DNA of 64,000 nt from an uncultured SAR92 cluster bacterium (GCA_902527245.1 CABZOI010000008.1:23430-87429); one strand, 5' to 3'; positions 9,073-18,449 are shown, counted from the first letter of the stretch. Numbers and translations: made by a program. Notes: generated from the sequence alone by a model not told the origin.

Positions 9073-11220
9073 ATGGGTGTTTTTCATTATGAAAAAGACG
9101 ATGATGGCATAGTTGTTGTTACCATGGACATGACCGGTCCAGTAAATGCGATCAATGCGGAGTATAACGATGCAATGGAACAGACGGTTTGCAAGCTAGA
9201 ATCTGAGACCGATCTAACAGGTGTAGTGTTTGCTTCAGCAAAAACTGTATTTTTCGCAGGTGCTGATTTAAAGGAGCTTATTCAGGCTGATGGTTCCAAT
9301 AAACAAAAGATTTTCGAAAATGGAGAACTTATTAAAGGGCAGTTCAGACGTTTAGAAAAATTACCTGTACCTGTTGTTGCTGCTATCAATGGTGCAGCTC
9401 TTGGCGGTGGTTATGAGTTATCTTTGGCATGCAATCATAGGATAGCTTTTAATCATAAATCCGTTCAAATTGGATTGCCGGAGTGCTCTCTTGGCTTATA
9501 TCCCGCTGGTGGTGGTGTGGTGCGGCTTACTAAACTCATTGGCGTTGAAAAATCGCTTGATATTATCCTAAAAAGCAAACGTTTATCACCTGATAATGCA
9601 TTAAAACAAGGTTTAATTCACCAAACGGTGGCTGATGTTAAGAAATTAATACCTGCCTCGAAAGCATGGATTCATGAAAACAAAACAAATCCCAGTGCTC
9701 GTATTCAGCCCTGGGATCAAAAAGGGTACAAAGTGCCAGGCGGTCCAATTAACTCGCCAAAAAATGCTCAAATGGCAGTTATGGCGCCAACACTTTTATT
9801 CAAGCAGGCAAGGGGATTGATGCCACAGATGACTGCCGCTATGGATATTGCATTCCAGTCTTCATATTTGGATGTAGACACCATGTTAAGGGTTGAGGGA
9901 AGAGAGTTTGTCAATATCGTTTCAGGGCCAGTCGCAAAAAACATGATTAACACTTTCTTTTTCCAATTAAATAAGATCAATTCAGGATTGAGTAGACCCA
10001 AAGATATTCCTAAGTCTAAGATTTCTAAATTAGGTATTTTGGGGGCTGGAATGATGGGGCAAGGTATCGCGTATGTCTCTGCGAGAGCTGGAATAGACGT
10101 AGTTTTAAAGGACATGACTCAAGAGGCCGCAGAAAAGGGTAAAGCCTACTCCGAACCTTTGCTCAAAAAGCTCGTGTCCCGAGGTAAAATGCTTCAATCG
10201 GATAGCGAAAAAATATTAAACAGAATTACTGCTACATCCTCTGATAATGACCTGCAAGGCTGCGATCTAATTATAGAAGCCGTATTTGAAAATCTCGATT
10301 TAAAACATACTATTACCAAAAATACAGAATCATATTTGTCTGATGATGGTATCTGGGGCTCAAATACCTCGACGCTCCCAATAAGCGAGCTTGCTAATGC
10401 TGCTTCAAAACCCGATAAGTTCATTGGTATACATTTCTTCTCGCCAGTCGACAAAATGCCACTTGTAGAAATAATCGTTGGTGAGAAGACGGATAAGGAA
10501 ACGTTGGCTAAAGCATTTGATTATGCACAGCAGATCAGGAAAACGCCGATTGTGGTCAATGACTCACTAGGATTTTTTACTTCGCGAACCTTCGGTACTT
10601 ATTTGGATGAGGGGCTCCATTTGTTGGTTGAGGGGTATAATCCGATTCAAATTGACAATATGGGTAAAGCAATTGGTATGCCGGTTGGACCCTTGCAAGT
10701 TGGTGATGAGGTGAGCCTCGAGTTAACTAGAAAAGCTCAAGAAACTTGGGCTGATATGGGAGTAGCAGACAAATGGAGTGATGGAAGTGTCACCAGGCGT
10801 GTTATCAAAGATATGATTACTGATAATGGAAGGGGTGGACGTCATCATGGAGGAGGTTACTATGAATATCATCCAGACGGTAGCAAAAATATTTGGCCGG
10901 GACTTTATGACTTATATTTCGACAAAACTAAAGATATTCCAGAAAACGATATGAAAGATAGACTTATGTTTCGGCAAGTTATTGAATCACTCAAATGCCT
11001 AGAGACAGGCGTTCTACGGTCTGTTGCAGATGGGAATATTGGTTCCATAATGGGTATTGGTGCACCAGCTCATACAGGAGGGTTTCTCCAGTTCGTTAAT
11101 ACCTATGGATTGAAATCCTTTATCGCCAGATGTGAGGAGTTAGAAAAAAGCTATGGCTCAAGGTTTAAGTGCCCGCAAATAGTGATTGATAAAGAAAAGT
11201 CTGGCGACACCTTCGTGTGA
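9073..11220 (+). CDS. Bifunctional enoyl-CoA hydratase/3-hydroxyacyl-CoA dehydrogenase (FadJ-type)
   Basis: 715 residues, the size of FadB/FadJ. The N-terminal crotonase domain (about 1-200) shows the oxyanion-hole FAGADLKEL and NGAALGGGYELSLA, with both catalytic glutamates (GYEL and LPECSLG). A linker leads to the NAD-binding Rossmann fold LGILGAGMMGQGIAY (from about residue 318) and the dehydrogenase catalytic histidine in GIHFFSPVDKMP; a C-terminal helical domain follows. It carries out hydration and NAD+-dependent oxidation in beta-oxidation. It is the last gene of the rightward cluster and converges on the PQQ dehydrogenase gene with 16 bp between them. Confidence 0.9.
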   Translation: MGVFHYEKDDDGIVVVTMDMTGPVNAINAEYNDAMEQTVCKLESETDLTGVVFASAKTVFFAGADLKELIQADGSNKQKIFENGELIKGQFRRLEKLPVPVVAAINGAALGGGYELSLACNHRIAFNHKSVQIGLPECSLGLYPAGGGVVRLTKLIGVEKSLDIILKSKRLSPDNALKQGLIHQTVADVKKLIPASKAWIHENKTNPSARIQPWDQKGYKVPGGPINSPKNAQMAVMAPTLLFKQARGLMPQMTAAMDIAFQSSYLDVDTMLRVEGREFVNIVSGPVAKNMINTFFFQLNKINSGLSRPKDIPKSKISKLGILGAGMMGQGIAYVSARAGIDVVLKDMTQEAAEKGKAYSEPLLKKLVSRGKMLQSDSEKILNRITATSSDNDLQGCDLIIEAVFENLDLKHTITKNTESYLSDDGIWGSNTSTLPISELANAASKPDKFIGIHFFSPVDKMPLVEIIVGEKTDKETLAKAFDYAQQIRKTPIVVNDSLGFFTSRTFGTYLDEGLHLLVEGYNPIQIDNMGKAIGMPVGPLQVGDEVSLELTRKAQETWADMGVADKWSDGSVTRRVIKDMITDNGRGGRHHGGGYYEYHPDGSKNIWPGLYDLYFDKTKDIPENDMKDRLMFRQVIESLKCLETGVLRSVADGNIGSIMGIGAPAHTGGFLQFVNTYGLKSFIARCEELEKSYGSRFKCPQIVIDKEKSGDTFV

Positions 11221-11236
11221 TAGGTGTCTTAAAATT

Positions 11237-13459
11237 TCACATTATAGAGTCGCGCGTTGCGTTTAGTATTTCAGGGAATTTCTCTCCTAACTTTGATATT
11301 GCATAGTTAAACCAGTATTCAACTTTTTGAGAAAAAGTCATTTCAAGTTTCTCCGCGACTGATGTTTGCTCATCCCTAAGATAATCGTGAATCATGCCAA
11401 CGTCGTCTAGGCTCAAAGTTTCATAGAAACCAATCATCCCTTTATGAGTCAGAGACCCTCCAAGAACTATGGTAGCAAAATTATCATGTGTCTCTTCGCT
11501 CATATATCTAAGATCAGGAACTACATAGTTACTTTTCGCATCTAATCCATGACACGAAGCACAATTATTATGATACAAATACTCTCCATTTTTTACTCTG
11601 GCGATATCTAAATCGTGCTCAAACTTGACAGATTCTAGCGATGCCATTGTATTGTTAGCAGTCAGTCGCTCAAGGTTAAAGTCGCCACGTTTAAATACGA
11701 GAAGTCTATTTTGATTAACATAGTTTTTCCTGATTTCTTCGCCAATAGTGAGCATGACCACGCCGCCACTTCCTTGAGTCACGGCTACATATTGCTCTCC
11801 ATCTAGTTCATATGTTATCGGTCCTGCTAATATTGCGCTGTCTGATTGATATTGCCAAAGCTGATCACCACTTAAAGCATCATATGCAGCAAAAGCGCCA
11901 TCCCAGGTGCCCTGAAAAACTAGGTCACCAGCGGTGCTAAGCGTACCACCATTAGATGGTTTTGGATGTCTAACTGTCCAAGCTCTTTCTTGTTTTATTG
12001 GATCCCAAGCAACCAATTCTCCATATACTAGTGCATCTAAAGAAGCCTTAGCCGCCACCCAACTAGCGGGACTCCGGCTTTCATTTAGGTTGACACCCGT
12101 ATTCCACCTATTAACTTTATATGAGACTTCTTTTTGACCAGAAAAATAAGCTGGGATTGTTTGTACCGGAATGTAGATATAACCTGTTTTCTTGCTGTAT
12201 GACATTGGTTGCCAATTATGAGCTCCGTAAGGAGAAGGCCAAATATAACTTCCGCCATTTTCCTGATAGTCTGCAAACTCACTTTCAACAGGTTTTCCTG
12301 TCTCCATATCGACATGAGTAGCCCAGGTTACGTGCCCAAATTTTTCAGCTGAGATTAATTCACCAGTTTTTCGATCTAAAACATAGAAAAAGCCATTTTT
12401 GGGAGCTTGCATAATGACGGACCGGATTTCGTTATTAATTTCAATCTCGGCGAGTATCATTTGCTGAGTGGCAGTATAGTCCCAATTATCTGCGGGTGTT
12501 GTTTGATAATGCCAAATATACTTACCATTATCAGGATTGATGGCCACGATTGAACTCAAATACAGATTATCTCCACCTCCAGGACTTCGAAGGTCTCGAT
12601 TCCATGGTGAACCGTTACCAGTGCCTATGTACAAGATATCCAATTCTGGATCAAATACGATAGAGTCCCAAACAGTTCCACCACCACCGCCAAGTTTGTA
12701 CCATTCCTCACCAGACCAAGTGGGAAGTGCTTTCTTGAGCGCCTCACTTTCTTGAGGTTTATTTCTGTCACCTGGAACAGTATAAAATCTCCAACGCATT
12801 TCTCCAGACGAGACATCATAGGCGGTAATATAACCACGAACACCCAATTCACCACCTCCGTTGCCTATTATGACCATATCTTTAACTATTCTGGGTGCTC
12901 CAGTGATGCTATAGTTTCCATCTGTTGGTGTACTTTGCACTGACCAATTTTCTTTCCCCGTTTTTGCATCAAGTGCTATTAAGCGTCCATCTAGTGATCC
13001 GAAAAAGATTTGAAGCGGACTAGAATTATCCTTTTGCCAAATTGCCACGCCTCTGTTTACTGGCCCACAGCATGTTTTAGCCAGCTGAGACTTTGGTACT
13101 TTAGCGTCATAGTGCCATAGTTCATCACCACTTCTTGCATCAATTGCATGAACATGACTCCAACCAGTGCTGACATACAAAACACCATCATGGAGAATTG
13201 GGGTTGCTTCCATTCCGCGTGCAGTATCAAACTTAAAGGACCATGCAAGGTCTAGCTCATTGACATTATTTTTGTTGATGTCGGTCAGGGGACTGTATCT
13301 TTGTTCCTTATATGTTCTTCCATGATTTAACCATTCACCTTTGGGATTAATTAACGCAGTTTGATTCACAACTAGTGACGCATTAATTACTGACGAGAAG
13401 CTCAATAACATTAATAAAGCGAGAGAATTGACTAAATTGGGTAACGGTCTTATTTTCAT
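11237..13459 (-). CDS. PQQ- and haem c-dependent alcohol dehydrogenase (type II quinohaemoprotein)
   Basis: Periplasmic dehydrogenase, 740 residues. It has a signal peptide (basic start, hydrophobic about 10-27), an eight-bladed propeller with repeated AxDxxTG/W docking motifs, and the rare vicinal disulfide Cys130-Cys131 (KTCCGP) that stacks on PQQ. DNWDYTATQ holds the likely catalytic Asp. A C-terminal cytochrome c domain carries CASCH (633-637) and a probable axial Met675 in LTHKGMIGF. It oxidises alcohols or aldehydes and passes electrons to the respiratory chain. It is the last gene of a leftward operon with a GST-kappa-like isomerase, an SDR and a metallo-hydrolase. No PQQ biosynthesis genes are in the window. 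Confidence 0.92.
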   Translation of the reverse strand: MKIRPLPNLVNSLALLMLLSFSSVINASLVVNQTALINPKGEWLNHGRTYKEQRYSPLTDINKNNVNELDLAWSFKFDTARGMEATPILHDGVLYVSTGWSHVHAIDARSGDELWHYDAKVPKSQLAKTCCGPVNRGVAIWQKDNSSPLQIFFGSLDGRLIALDAKTGKENWSVQSTPTDGNYSITGAPRIVKDMVIIGNGGGELGVRGYITAYDVSSGEMRWRFYTVPGDRNKPQESEALKKALPTWSGEEWYKLGGGGGTVWDSIVFDPELDILYIGTGNGSPWNRDLRSPGGGDNLYLSSIVAINPDNGKYIWHYQTTPADNWDYTATQQMILAEIEINNEIRSVIMQAPKNGFFYVLDRKTGELISAEKFGHVTWATHVDMETGKPVESEFADYQENGGSYIWPSPYGAHNWQPMSYSKKTGYIYIPVQTIPAYFSGQKEVSYKVNRWNTGVNLNESRSPASWVAAKASLDALVYGELVAWDPIKQERAWTVRHPKPSNGGTLSTAGDLVFQGTWDGAFAAYDALSGDQLWQYQSDSAILAGPITYELDGEQYVAVTQGSGGVVMLTIGEEIRKNYVNQNRLLVFKRGDFNLERLTANNTMASLESVKFEHDLDIARVKNGEYLYHNNCASCHGLDAKSNYVVPDLRYMSEETHDNFATIVLGGSLTHKGMIGFYETLSLDDVGMIHDYLRDEQTSVAEKLEMTFSQKVEYWFNYAISKLGEKFPEILNATRDSIM

Positions 13460-13490
13460 AAAACTTATCTATTTCTTAAAAATTCTTTTC

Positions 13491-14087
13491 CTATTTTAAA
13501 GGTTTTTGAAGAATTTCTTCAACAAAATCAAGTCTATCTTGACCAAAAAACATCTCATTGTTTATGAAGATGGTTGGCACGCCAAAGAGTCCTCTATCAA
13601 CCGCAAGTTGTGTATTAGTGATAAGCGTTTGTTTTACGGAATCCGATGAGATATTTGCCAAAATTTCTGATGTTTTGAAATTATTTTTTGAAAGGGTACT
13701 TTTCACTACTTCTTCATCACCCATATTCAAACCCTCGACCCATATAGAGTTGAAGATAATGTCGACAAAGTGATTGAAGTTCTCACTACTCTGAAGTGCT
13801 GTTGCCGCTCTCATGAGTTGTAGCGTATTTATTGGAAAATGAGGATTGAATTTCAGTGACACGCCGTATTTACGTGCATATCTTGGTAAGTCATGTTTAA
13901 GCATATACTCGCCCTTAGCGGCGACCATTACTGGAGAGGAATTGCCGGTGGCTTTGAAGATGCCACCGAGCAATACCGGGTTATAGTTTATTTTGACCTC
14001 ATACTTTTGTTGTAATTGTCTTAATCGTGCGTTTGCTAAGAAAGCCGTGGGGCTTCCGAAATCAAAGTAAAAATGTAGCTCAATCAT
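13491..14087 (-). CDS. 2-hydroxychromene-2-carboxylate isomerase family (GST kappa/DsbA fold)
   Basis: 198 residues from the ATG at 14087. A longer frame opens at 14117, but AGGAGA at 14100-14095 sits seven bases ahead of 14087, and the inner start gives the family N-terminus with the DFGSP motif (Ser12 is the expected glutathione-activating serine). The C-terminal GVPTIFINNEMFFGQDRLDFV is the characteristic cis-Pro loop and GQDRL helix. Known members isomerise 2-hydroxychromene-2-carboxylate in naphthalene degradation using glutathione, but most homologues are of unknown substrate. No other naphthalene-pathway gene is present. It lies between an SDR and the PQQ dehydrogenase, 31 bp from the latter. 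Confidence 0.83.
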   Translation of the reverse strand: MIELHFYFDFGSPTAFLANARLRQLQQKYEVKINYNPVLLGGIFKATGNSSPVMVAAKGEYMLKHDLPRYARKYGVSLKFNPHFPINTLQLMRAATALQSSENFNHFVDIIFNSIWVEGLNMGDEEVVKSTLSKNNFKTSEILANISSDSVKQTLITNTQLAVDRGLFGVPTIFINNEMFFGQDRLDFVEEILQKPLK

Positions 14088-14098
14088 AGCTCTATCTC

Positions 14099-14821
14099 CT
14101 ACCATGTTTCTTGCCAAGGCCTCAAGTCCAGCTCAAAGGTCCACGCATCTCGAGGTTGATTATGTAAATAAATATAGTTATCTGCTAGGTGATTCGGATC
14201 AACAATCCCATCTGTTTTGATTTTTTTATCATATTCAGGGTGAATCTGACGAATCCATTCAGTATCAACGGCTGCATCAATCACCACATGACATACATGA
14301 ATACTTTTGGGGCCCAACTCGCGTGCCATGCTCTGCGCTAAGGCTCTCAAACCATGTTTTGCTGATGCAAAGGCGGCAAAATTAGCACCACCTCGCATGC
14401 TTGCGGTAGCACCGGTAAAAATTATTGTGCCTTTGTTCCTTTTAATCATATGTTTTGCCGCCTCTCTACCATTTAGAAAACCTGCAAAACATGCCATCTC
14501 CCAGATTTTTGAGAATTTACGACTGGAAGTATCTAATATACTCATTGGTACATTTGCACCAACATTGAATACCATTACATCAATTTCACCAATTTCCTCT
14601 TCTATTTGCTTGAAAAGTGAAATTGTCTCCTCTTCCTTTCGAGCATCACAAGCGAAGCCAAAAGCTTTGCCACCACTCTGATTTATTTCTTTCGCAAGTT
14701 CGATTATTTTGCTCTCAGTTCGTCGTGTTACACAAACGGTCATACCTTGTTTGGCAAATTTTTTTGCTATCGCTCCGCCGATTGCATCACCAGCACCAAT
14801 TATTAATGCAACCTTATTCAT
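14099..14821 (-). CDS. Atypical SDR with Phe in place of the catalytic Tyr
   Basis: Short-chain dehydrogenase fold, 240 residues. The cofactor loop is GAGDAIGG (residues 9-16, a variant of TGxxxGIG). RRTESK after strand 2 suggests NADP(H). Where classical SDRs have YxxxK this protein reads FASAK (Phe151-Lys155), so the proton-donating Tyr is missing although the Lys and the region SMRGGANF before it remain. NVGAN (86-90) replaces NNAG. I recall other SDR homologues with this same FAAFA-x-AK pattern, so it looks like a subfamily rather than a mutation. The stop TAG partly overlaps the ribosome-binding site of the next gene; the start overlaps the upstream stop by ATGA. Catalysis by an altered mechanism, or a non-dehydrogenase role, should be considered. 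Confidence 0.82.
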   Translation of the reverse strand: MNKVALIIGAGDAIGGAIAKKFAKQGMTVCVTRRTESKIIELAKEINQSGGKAFGFACDARKEEETISLFKQIEEEIGEIDVMVFNVGANVPMSILDTSSRKFSKIWEMACFAGFLNGREAAKHMIKRNKGTIIFTGATASMRGGANFAAFASAKHGLRALAQSMARELGPKSIHVCHVVIDAAVDTEWIRQIHPEYDKKIKTDGIVDPNHLADNYIYLHNQPRDAWTFELDLRPWQETW

Positions 14822-15888
14822 AAAGAATCTCTAATAATCTCGATTTTGTTTGAATTCGCAGGAAGGCTAATCAAAGTGCCATCTTCTCCGATCGTGTAGT
14901 TTTTGAAAATTCTTTTAGCATCAGCGATCCACAGAGTTTTGAGGCCCGGAGCATCAAGTGGAGGCACTATGTGATAAAAAAGAAGATGCTTGACCTTCGC
15001 ATCCCTTGCGATTTCTGCCGCTTGATACGGGTAGGTATGATAATCAAGTACATCATGAAATATTTTTGCCTGTGCATTATTGCCTACTCGTTCTGCAGCA
15101 TCACGCATCATTTTCAAAAGTTTGGGTGACAAACCGGAATGAATCAGCAGATCCACGTTTGCTGCTTGCATTTCTAGATTTTTATTTTTACTCGTATCAC
15201 CTGAAATCACTGCTGATCGACCCTTATAGGAAATTTTATATCCGACAGCTGGAGAGGCGGGCGCGTGATCAACTAAGAATGCATCAACTTTGACACCATT
15301 CTCATTAAAAACTTCAGTACTTTGTTTTTCTCCGGAAAAATCAAAGGGTACGGGAATCATTCCAAATCCGGGAATACTAGCGACATCCTCACCATGGTGA
15401 AGATTTCTGTAAAAAGAATCTTGAGAGTAGGCCATATTAAAACCTTCAACAACGTGATTTATTCCCGGTGGGCCATAAACTTTGAGTGGCTTTTTTTTCT
15501 GACCACCTACCCAATGAAACAGTGATAATTCACCTAGTCCATCTATATGATCTGAGTGCATATGCGTTATAAAAACAGCTTCAATGGTACTGAAATCAAG
15601 TTGCATTAATCCAAAATTTCTTGCTCCATTTGTTCCTGCATCAAAAATAAAAGTCTTTCCACCTGCAATCGCGACAACGCAGGGCCCAGATCGAGAGAAA
15701 CTTGGCATTGGTCCGCCCGATCCGCATAGTCCCATGTGTAGGCCATCTTCTAGTGTCTCAATATAATTGCCGGTAAATCTTGCCTCTATGGCTTGAGGCA
15801 AAATGCGCTCCAAAATCGAGATTCGGTTTATTGCTACTGTTATCGTTATTATGGCGAGTAGAATTAAAAAAATGTGTTTCTTCTTCAT
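14818..15888 (-). CDS. Membrane-anchored or exported metallo-beta-lactamase-fold hydrolase
   Basis: 356 residues beginning with a KKKH basic patch and a hydrophobic stretch (about 6-20), a signal anchor or signal peptide. The binuclear zinc site is clear: THMHSDHIDGLGEL with H109-x-H111-x-D113-H114, a later SGDTSKN Asp, and a C-terminal FYHIVPP His. The overall pattern (GSGGPMPSFSRSGPC near the start, a long insert with HGEDV) resembles the RNase Z/arylsulfatase-like branch of MBL hydrolases. It heads the four-gene leftward operon ending in the PQQ dehydrogenase. If periplasmic, it could release an alcohol (for example from an ester or sulfate ester) for that enzyme. This is inference; the substrate is unknown. 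Confidence 0.8.
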   Translation of the reverse strand: MKKKHIFLILLAIITITVAINRISILERILPQAIEARFTGNYIETLEDGLHMGLCGSGGPMPSFSRSGPCVVAIAGGKTFIFDAGTNGARNFGLMQLDFSTIEAVFITHMHSDHIDGLGELSLFHWVGGQKKKPLKVYGPPGINHVVEGFNMAYSQDSFYRNLHHGEDVASIPGFGMIPVPFDFSGEKQSTEVFNENGVKVDAFLVDHAPASPAVGYKISYKGRSAVISGDTSKNKNLEMQAANVDLLIHSGLSPKLLKMMRDAAERVGNNAQAKIFHDVLDYHTYPYQAAEIARDAKVKHLLFYHIVPPLDAPGLKTLWIADAKRIFKNYTIGEDGTLISLPANSNKIEIIRDSL

Positions 15889-15984
15889 TGGCTTTTATTT
15901 TTTGTTGTTTGATTTCGAGATTTACATATGAAATTATCTGTGTCAATAAAACAAAAAAACATATCCCGTTAAACGACCGATTCG

Positions 15985-17022
15985 ATGAAATTTAGAGAAC
16001 CCTTTACTCTTATAGGAAATACTCCATCTCCCTACACAAGAAAATTGGTGGCTTTACTCAGATATAGAAGAATAAGTTACAAAGTTATTTGGGGAGATTT
16101 GGACAAAAATCTTGGCTTATTAGGTGTAGAACCTCCCAAAGTGAAATTATTGCCGACCTGCATCGTTGATAGAGAGGATGGGAATTTAACTCCGACATGT
16201 GACACCACTCCGATAATAAGGCAGCTCGAAAAGCAATACAAAACTAGAAAGGTAATTCCTAATAATTCCGTTGTCGCCTTTTTAGATTACTTGGTTGAGG
16301 ATTATGCGGATGAATGGTGGACTAAGTTTATGTTTCATTACCGCTGGTATCCTCAGGAGGATGCAAAGAATGCATCGCAACTTCTACCAATTCTGCAAGA
16401 GGGTGTGGATATTCCAAGTGAAAAACTAAGTATTTATTCAGACTATATTTATAGCAGACAGGTTAGTCGCTTGCACGTTGTGGGCTCAAGTGAATCCACT
16501 GCTGATTTGATTGAGCAGAGTTACCTTAAAGCTTTGATAGTGTTAGAAAAGCATTTTGAAAAATATAAATTCATTTTTGGTTCACGTCCTTCCGCTTCAG
16601 ATTTTGCAATTTACGGACAGCTATCGCAGCTTATTGGATTTGACCCTACACCTCGGGCGATTGCGCATAAAGTTGCCCCCAGAGTTGTTGCTTGGACGTC
16701 AATTATGGAGGATCAATGCGGTTTTGAGCCCAAAGATGACGATTGGAACGTTGATTTAAGTTCCTCCTCATTGAGAGAACTATTAAAAGAGATAGGATCA
16801 ACCTATGTGCCTGCTTTATTGAAAAATGCAAGTGCATTTGAAGAAGATGAAAAGGAGTGGTCCGCTTCAATTAATGGTGCAACTTGGAGTCAAAACACGT
16901 TCGCATATCAGGCTAAATGTTTCAAATGGATTCGTGATGAATATGATGGACTATCGCGAAAAAATAGAGATACGCTTTTACAAGTGTTGGATGGGACAGG
17001 GTGTGAGAAATTATTTTTCTAG
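15985..17022 (+). CDS. Glutathione S-transferase family protein, extended C-terminus
   Basis: 345 residues, about 100 longer than ordinary GSTs. The N-terminal thioredoxin-like domain (about 8-90) begins FTLIGNTPSPYTRKLVALL, with the SPYTRK helix start typical of bacterial GSTs, and has PTCDTTPIIRQLE, where the glutathione-binding loop is expected. The helical domain contains FGSRPSASDFAIYGQL, the usual N-capping-box region. The last 100 residues (from about 245) are an extra domain ending in a WIRDEYDGLS stretch. It is followed after 18 bp by a tandem GST-kappa-fold protein, which suggests a glutathione-dependent pair. It is divergent from the MBL-hydrolase operon with 96 bp between the start codons. 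Confidence 0.8.
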   Translation: MKFREPFTLIGNTPSPYTRKLVALLRYRRISYKVIWGDLDKNLGLLGVEPPKVKLLPTCIVDREDGNLTPTCDTTPIIRQLEKQYKTRKVIPNNSVVAFLDYLVEDYADEWWTKFMFHYRWYPQEDAKNASQLLPILQEGVDIPSEKLSIYSDYIYSRQVSRLHVVGSSESTADLIEQSYLKALIVLEKHFEKYKFIFGSRPSASDFAIYGQLSQLIGFDPTPRAIAHKVAPRVVAWTSIMEDQCGFEPKDDDWNVDLSSSSLRELLKEIGSTYVPALLKNASAFEEDEKEWSASINGATWSQNTFAYQAKCFKWIRDEYDGLSRKNRDTLLQVLDGTGCEKLFF

Positions 17023-17040
17023 TGCAGATCATAAAGTTGA

Positions 17041-18417
17041 GTGTTAGCGATAATGGCTGAGTTCAGTGAACAAGGTGGTTCCTCTACTATGGATCCGAGT
17101 AGGTTCCGCAGATACGTTACGTCGCGTGTGATGTCAAAGGTTATTGAGACTAAATCGCTAAGGAGATCCAGGCACAGAGCTGAAAAGAAAAGAAAGAAAA
17201 ATAACTTGCCCCACATCGTTGAATATTTCCACCAATTAAATGATGGATATAGCCATTTAACCGCGCAAATCATTAATCGACTTAAGTCCAAGTATAATAT
17301 TGAAATAAAATGTTATTTAGTATCTGAAACTGATGGAGCAAATAATCCTGAACCAGATCTGCTAGCGAAGTATGCTCTTGAGGACTCCTCTCAAATTTCG
17401 AGGCACTTTAATCTTTCGTTTAATTTTAACAAACGACCCGATAGAGATGTAATCAAAAAGGCGAGCAAAATCATAGCAAACTTAACAGATGATGCACGGA
17501 CAGAGAATCTTGAAACTATAAGTACCCTAGTTTGGTCAAATGACATTCAGGCGTTAGAGAAGCTATCTGAGAATTTGGGGATCGGAGACGTAAATGATGA
17601 ATTTGCTGAACGTTTTATACAACAAGGAAATGAAAGACGAAGTCAATTGGGGCATTATTCTGGAGCGATGTTTTTCTATGGTGATGAGTGGTATTGGGGA
17701 GTGGATCGGCTTTATCACTTGGAGCGAAGATTCTTGGAGTTAGATTTAGTTATTGATCATACTGATAACACTTTGTTGGCACCGCAAAAAACGCTCAAAA
17801 TAACAAAATTGTCAAAAAATAATAATTTCGCATTAGAGTTCTTTCCATCCTTGCGAAGCCCATACACAGCGATAGTATATGATCGGGTTACTCAGTTTTG
17901 TGATGAATGCAACTTAAAGTTAGTTATGCGACCGGTATTGCCAATGGTAATGCGCGGTCTCCCAGTAACAAGAAAAAAAGGATCATATATTTTTAAAGAT
18001 GTGGCGAGAGAAGCAAGAGCTAATGGGATAAGTTTTGGAAACTTTTATGATCCAATTGGTAAGCCGGTTAGGGACTGCTACTCGCTGTTCGGATGGGCTA
18101 AAAAAAATAACCGATCTAATGAATTATTGTCTCATTTTCTATCAGCTGCCTTTGCTATGGGAATTAATTTGAGTAGAACAAGTAACATGCAATATGTTGT
18201 TGAGAGGGCAGGTTTGTCTTGGGATGAAGCAAAAAAAATAATTGGTAACAAAGATTGGTATGATGAGATTGAGTCGAACAGAAAGACCATTTACTCAGAT
18301 GGATTATGGGGAGTGCCTAGTTTTCGATTATTGAAGGATAAAAAGATAATTTATTCAGCATGGGGACAAGACAGACTCTGGGTTTTATCAAGAATTCTTT
18401 CTGAGTCTTCTCAATAA
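17041..18417 (+). CDS. Tandem two-domain HCCA-isomerase/DsbA-fold protein
   Basis: 458 residues that read as two GST-kappa/DsbA-like domains in a row. Domain 1 (about 57-235) has lost the SPxxY motif after strand 1 (VEYFHQLNDGYSH) but ends in the typical YWGVDRL (218-224). Domain 2 (about 263-455) has LEFFPSLRSPYTA with the expected catalytic Ser273, MRPVLPMVMRGLPV, a GVPSF cis-Pro loop and AWGQDRL (440-446). A very basic segment (residues 40-54) precedes domain 1. The start may be GTG at 17041 or ATG at 17053; neither has a strong ribosome-binding site. Likely glutathione-dependent, and possibly a functional partner of the adjacent GST. The function is not known to me. Confidence 0.72.
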   Translation: MLAIMAEFSEQGGSSTMDPSRFRRYVTSRVMSKVIETKSLRRSRHRAEKKRKKNNLPHIVEYFHQLNDGYSHLTAQIINRLKSKYNIEIKCYLVSETDGANNPEPDLLAKYALEDSSQISRHFNLSFNFNKRPDRDVIKKASKIIANLTDDARTENLETISTLVWSNDIQALEKLSENLGIGDVNDEFAERFIQQGNERRSQLGHYSGAMFFYGDEWYWGVDRLYHLERRFLELDLVIDHTDNTLLAPQKTLKITKLSKNNNFALEFFPSLRSPYTAIVYDRVTQFCDECNLKLVMRPVLPMVMRGLPVTRKKGSYIFKDVAREARANGISFGNFYDPIGKPVRDCYSLFGWAKKNNRSNELLSHFLSAAFAMGINLSRTSNMQYVVERAGLSWDEAKKIIGNKDWYDEIESNRKTIYSDGLWGVPSFRLLKDKKIIYSAWGQDRLWVLSRILSESSQ

Positions 18418-18449
18418 GTTTTCACTAAATAAGCGAATGAGTATTTGTT

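Noticed and set aside
13491..14087. Naphthalene-degradation isomerase NahD
   Set aside because: No ring dioxygenase or other naphthalene-pathway gene is present; the family is broad, so only the fold and family are claimed.
14818..15888. MBL protein as PqqB, because it is in an operon with a PQQ enzyme
   Set aside because: It has a membrane/signal segment, the canonical HxHxDH zinc site and a different overall layout; no pqqACDE genes are nearby.
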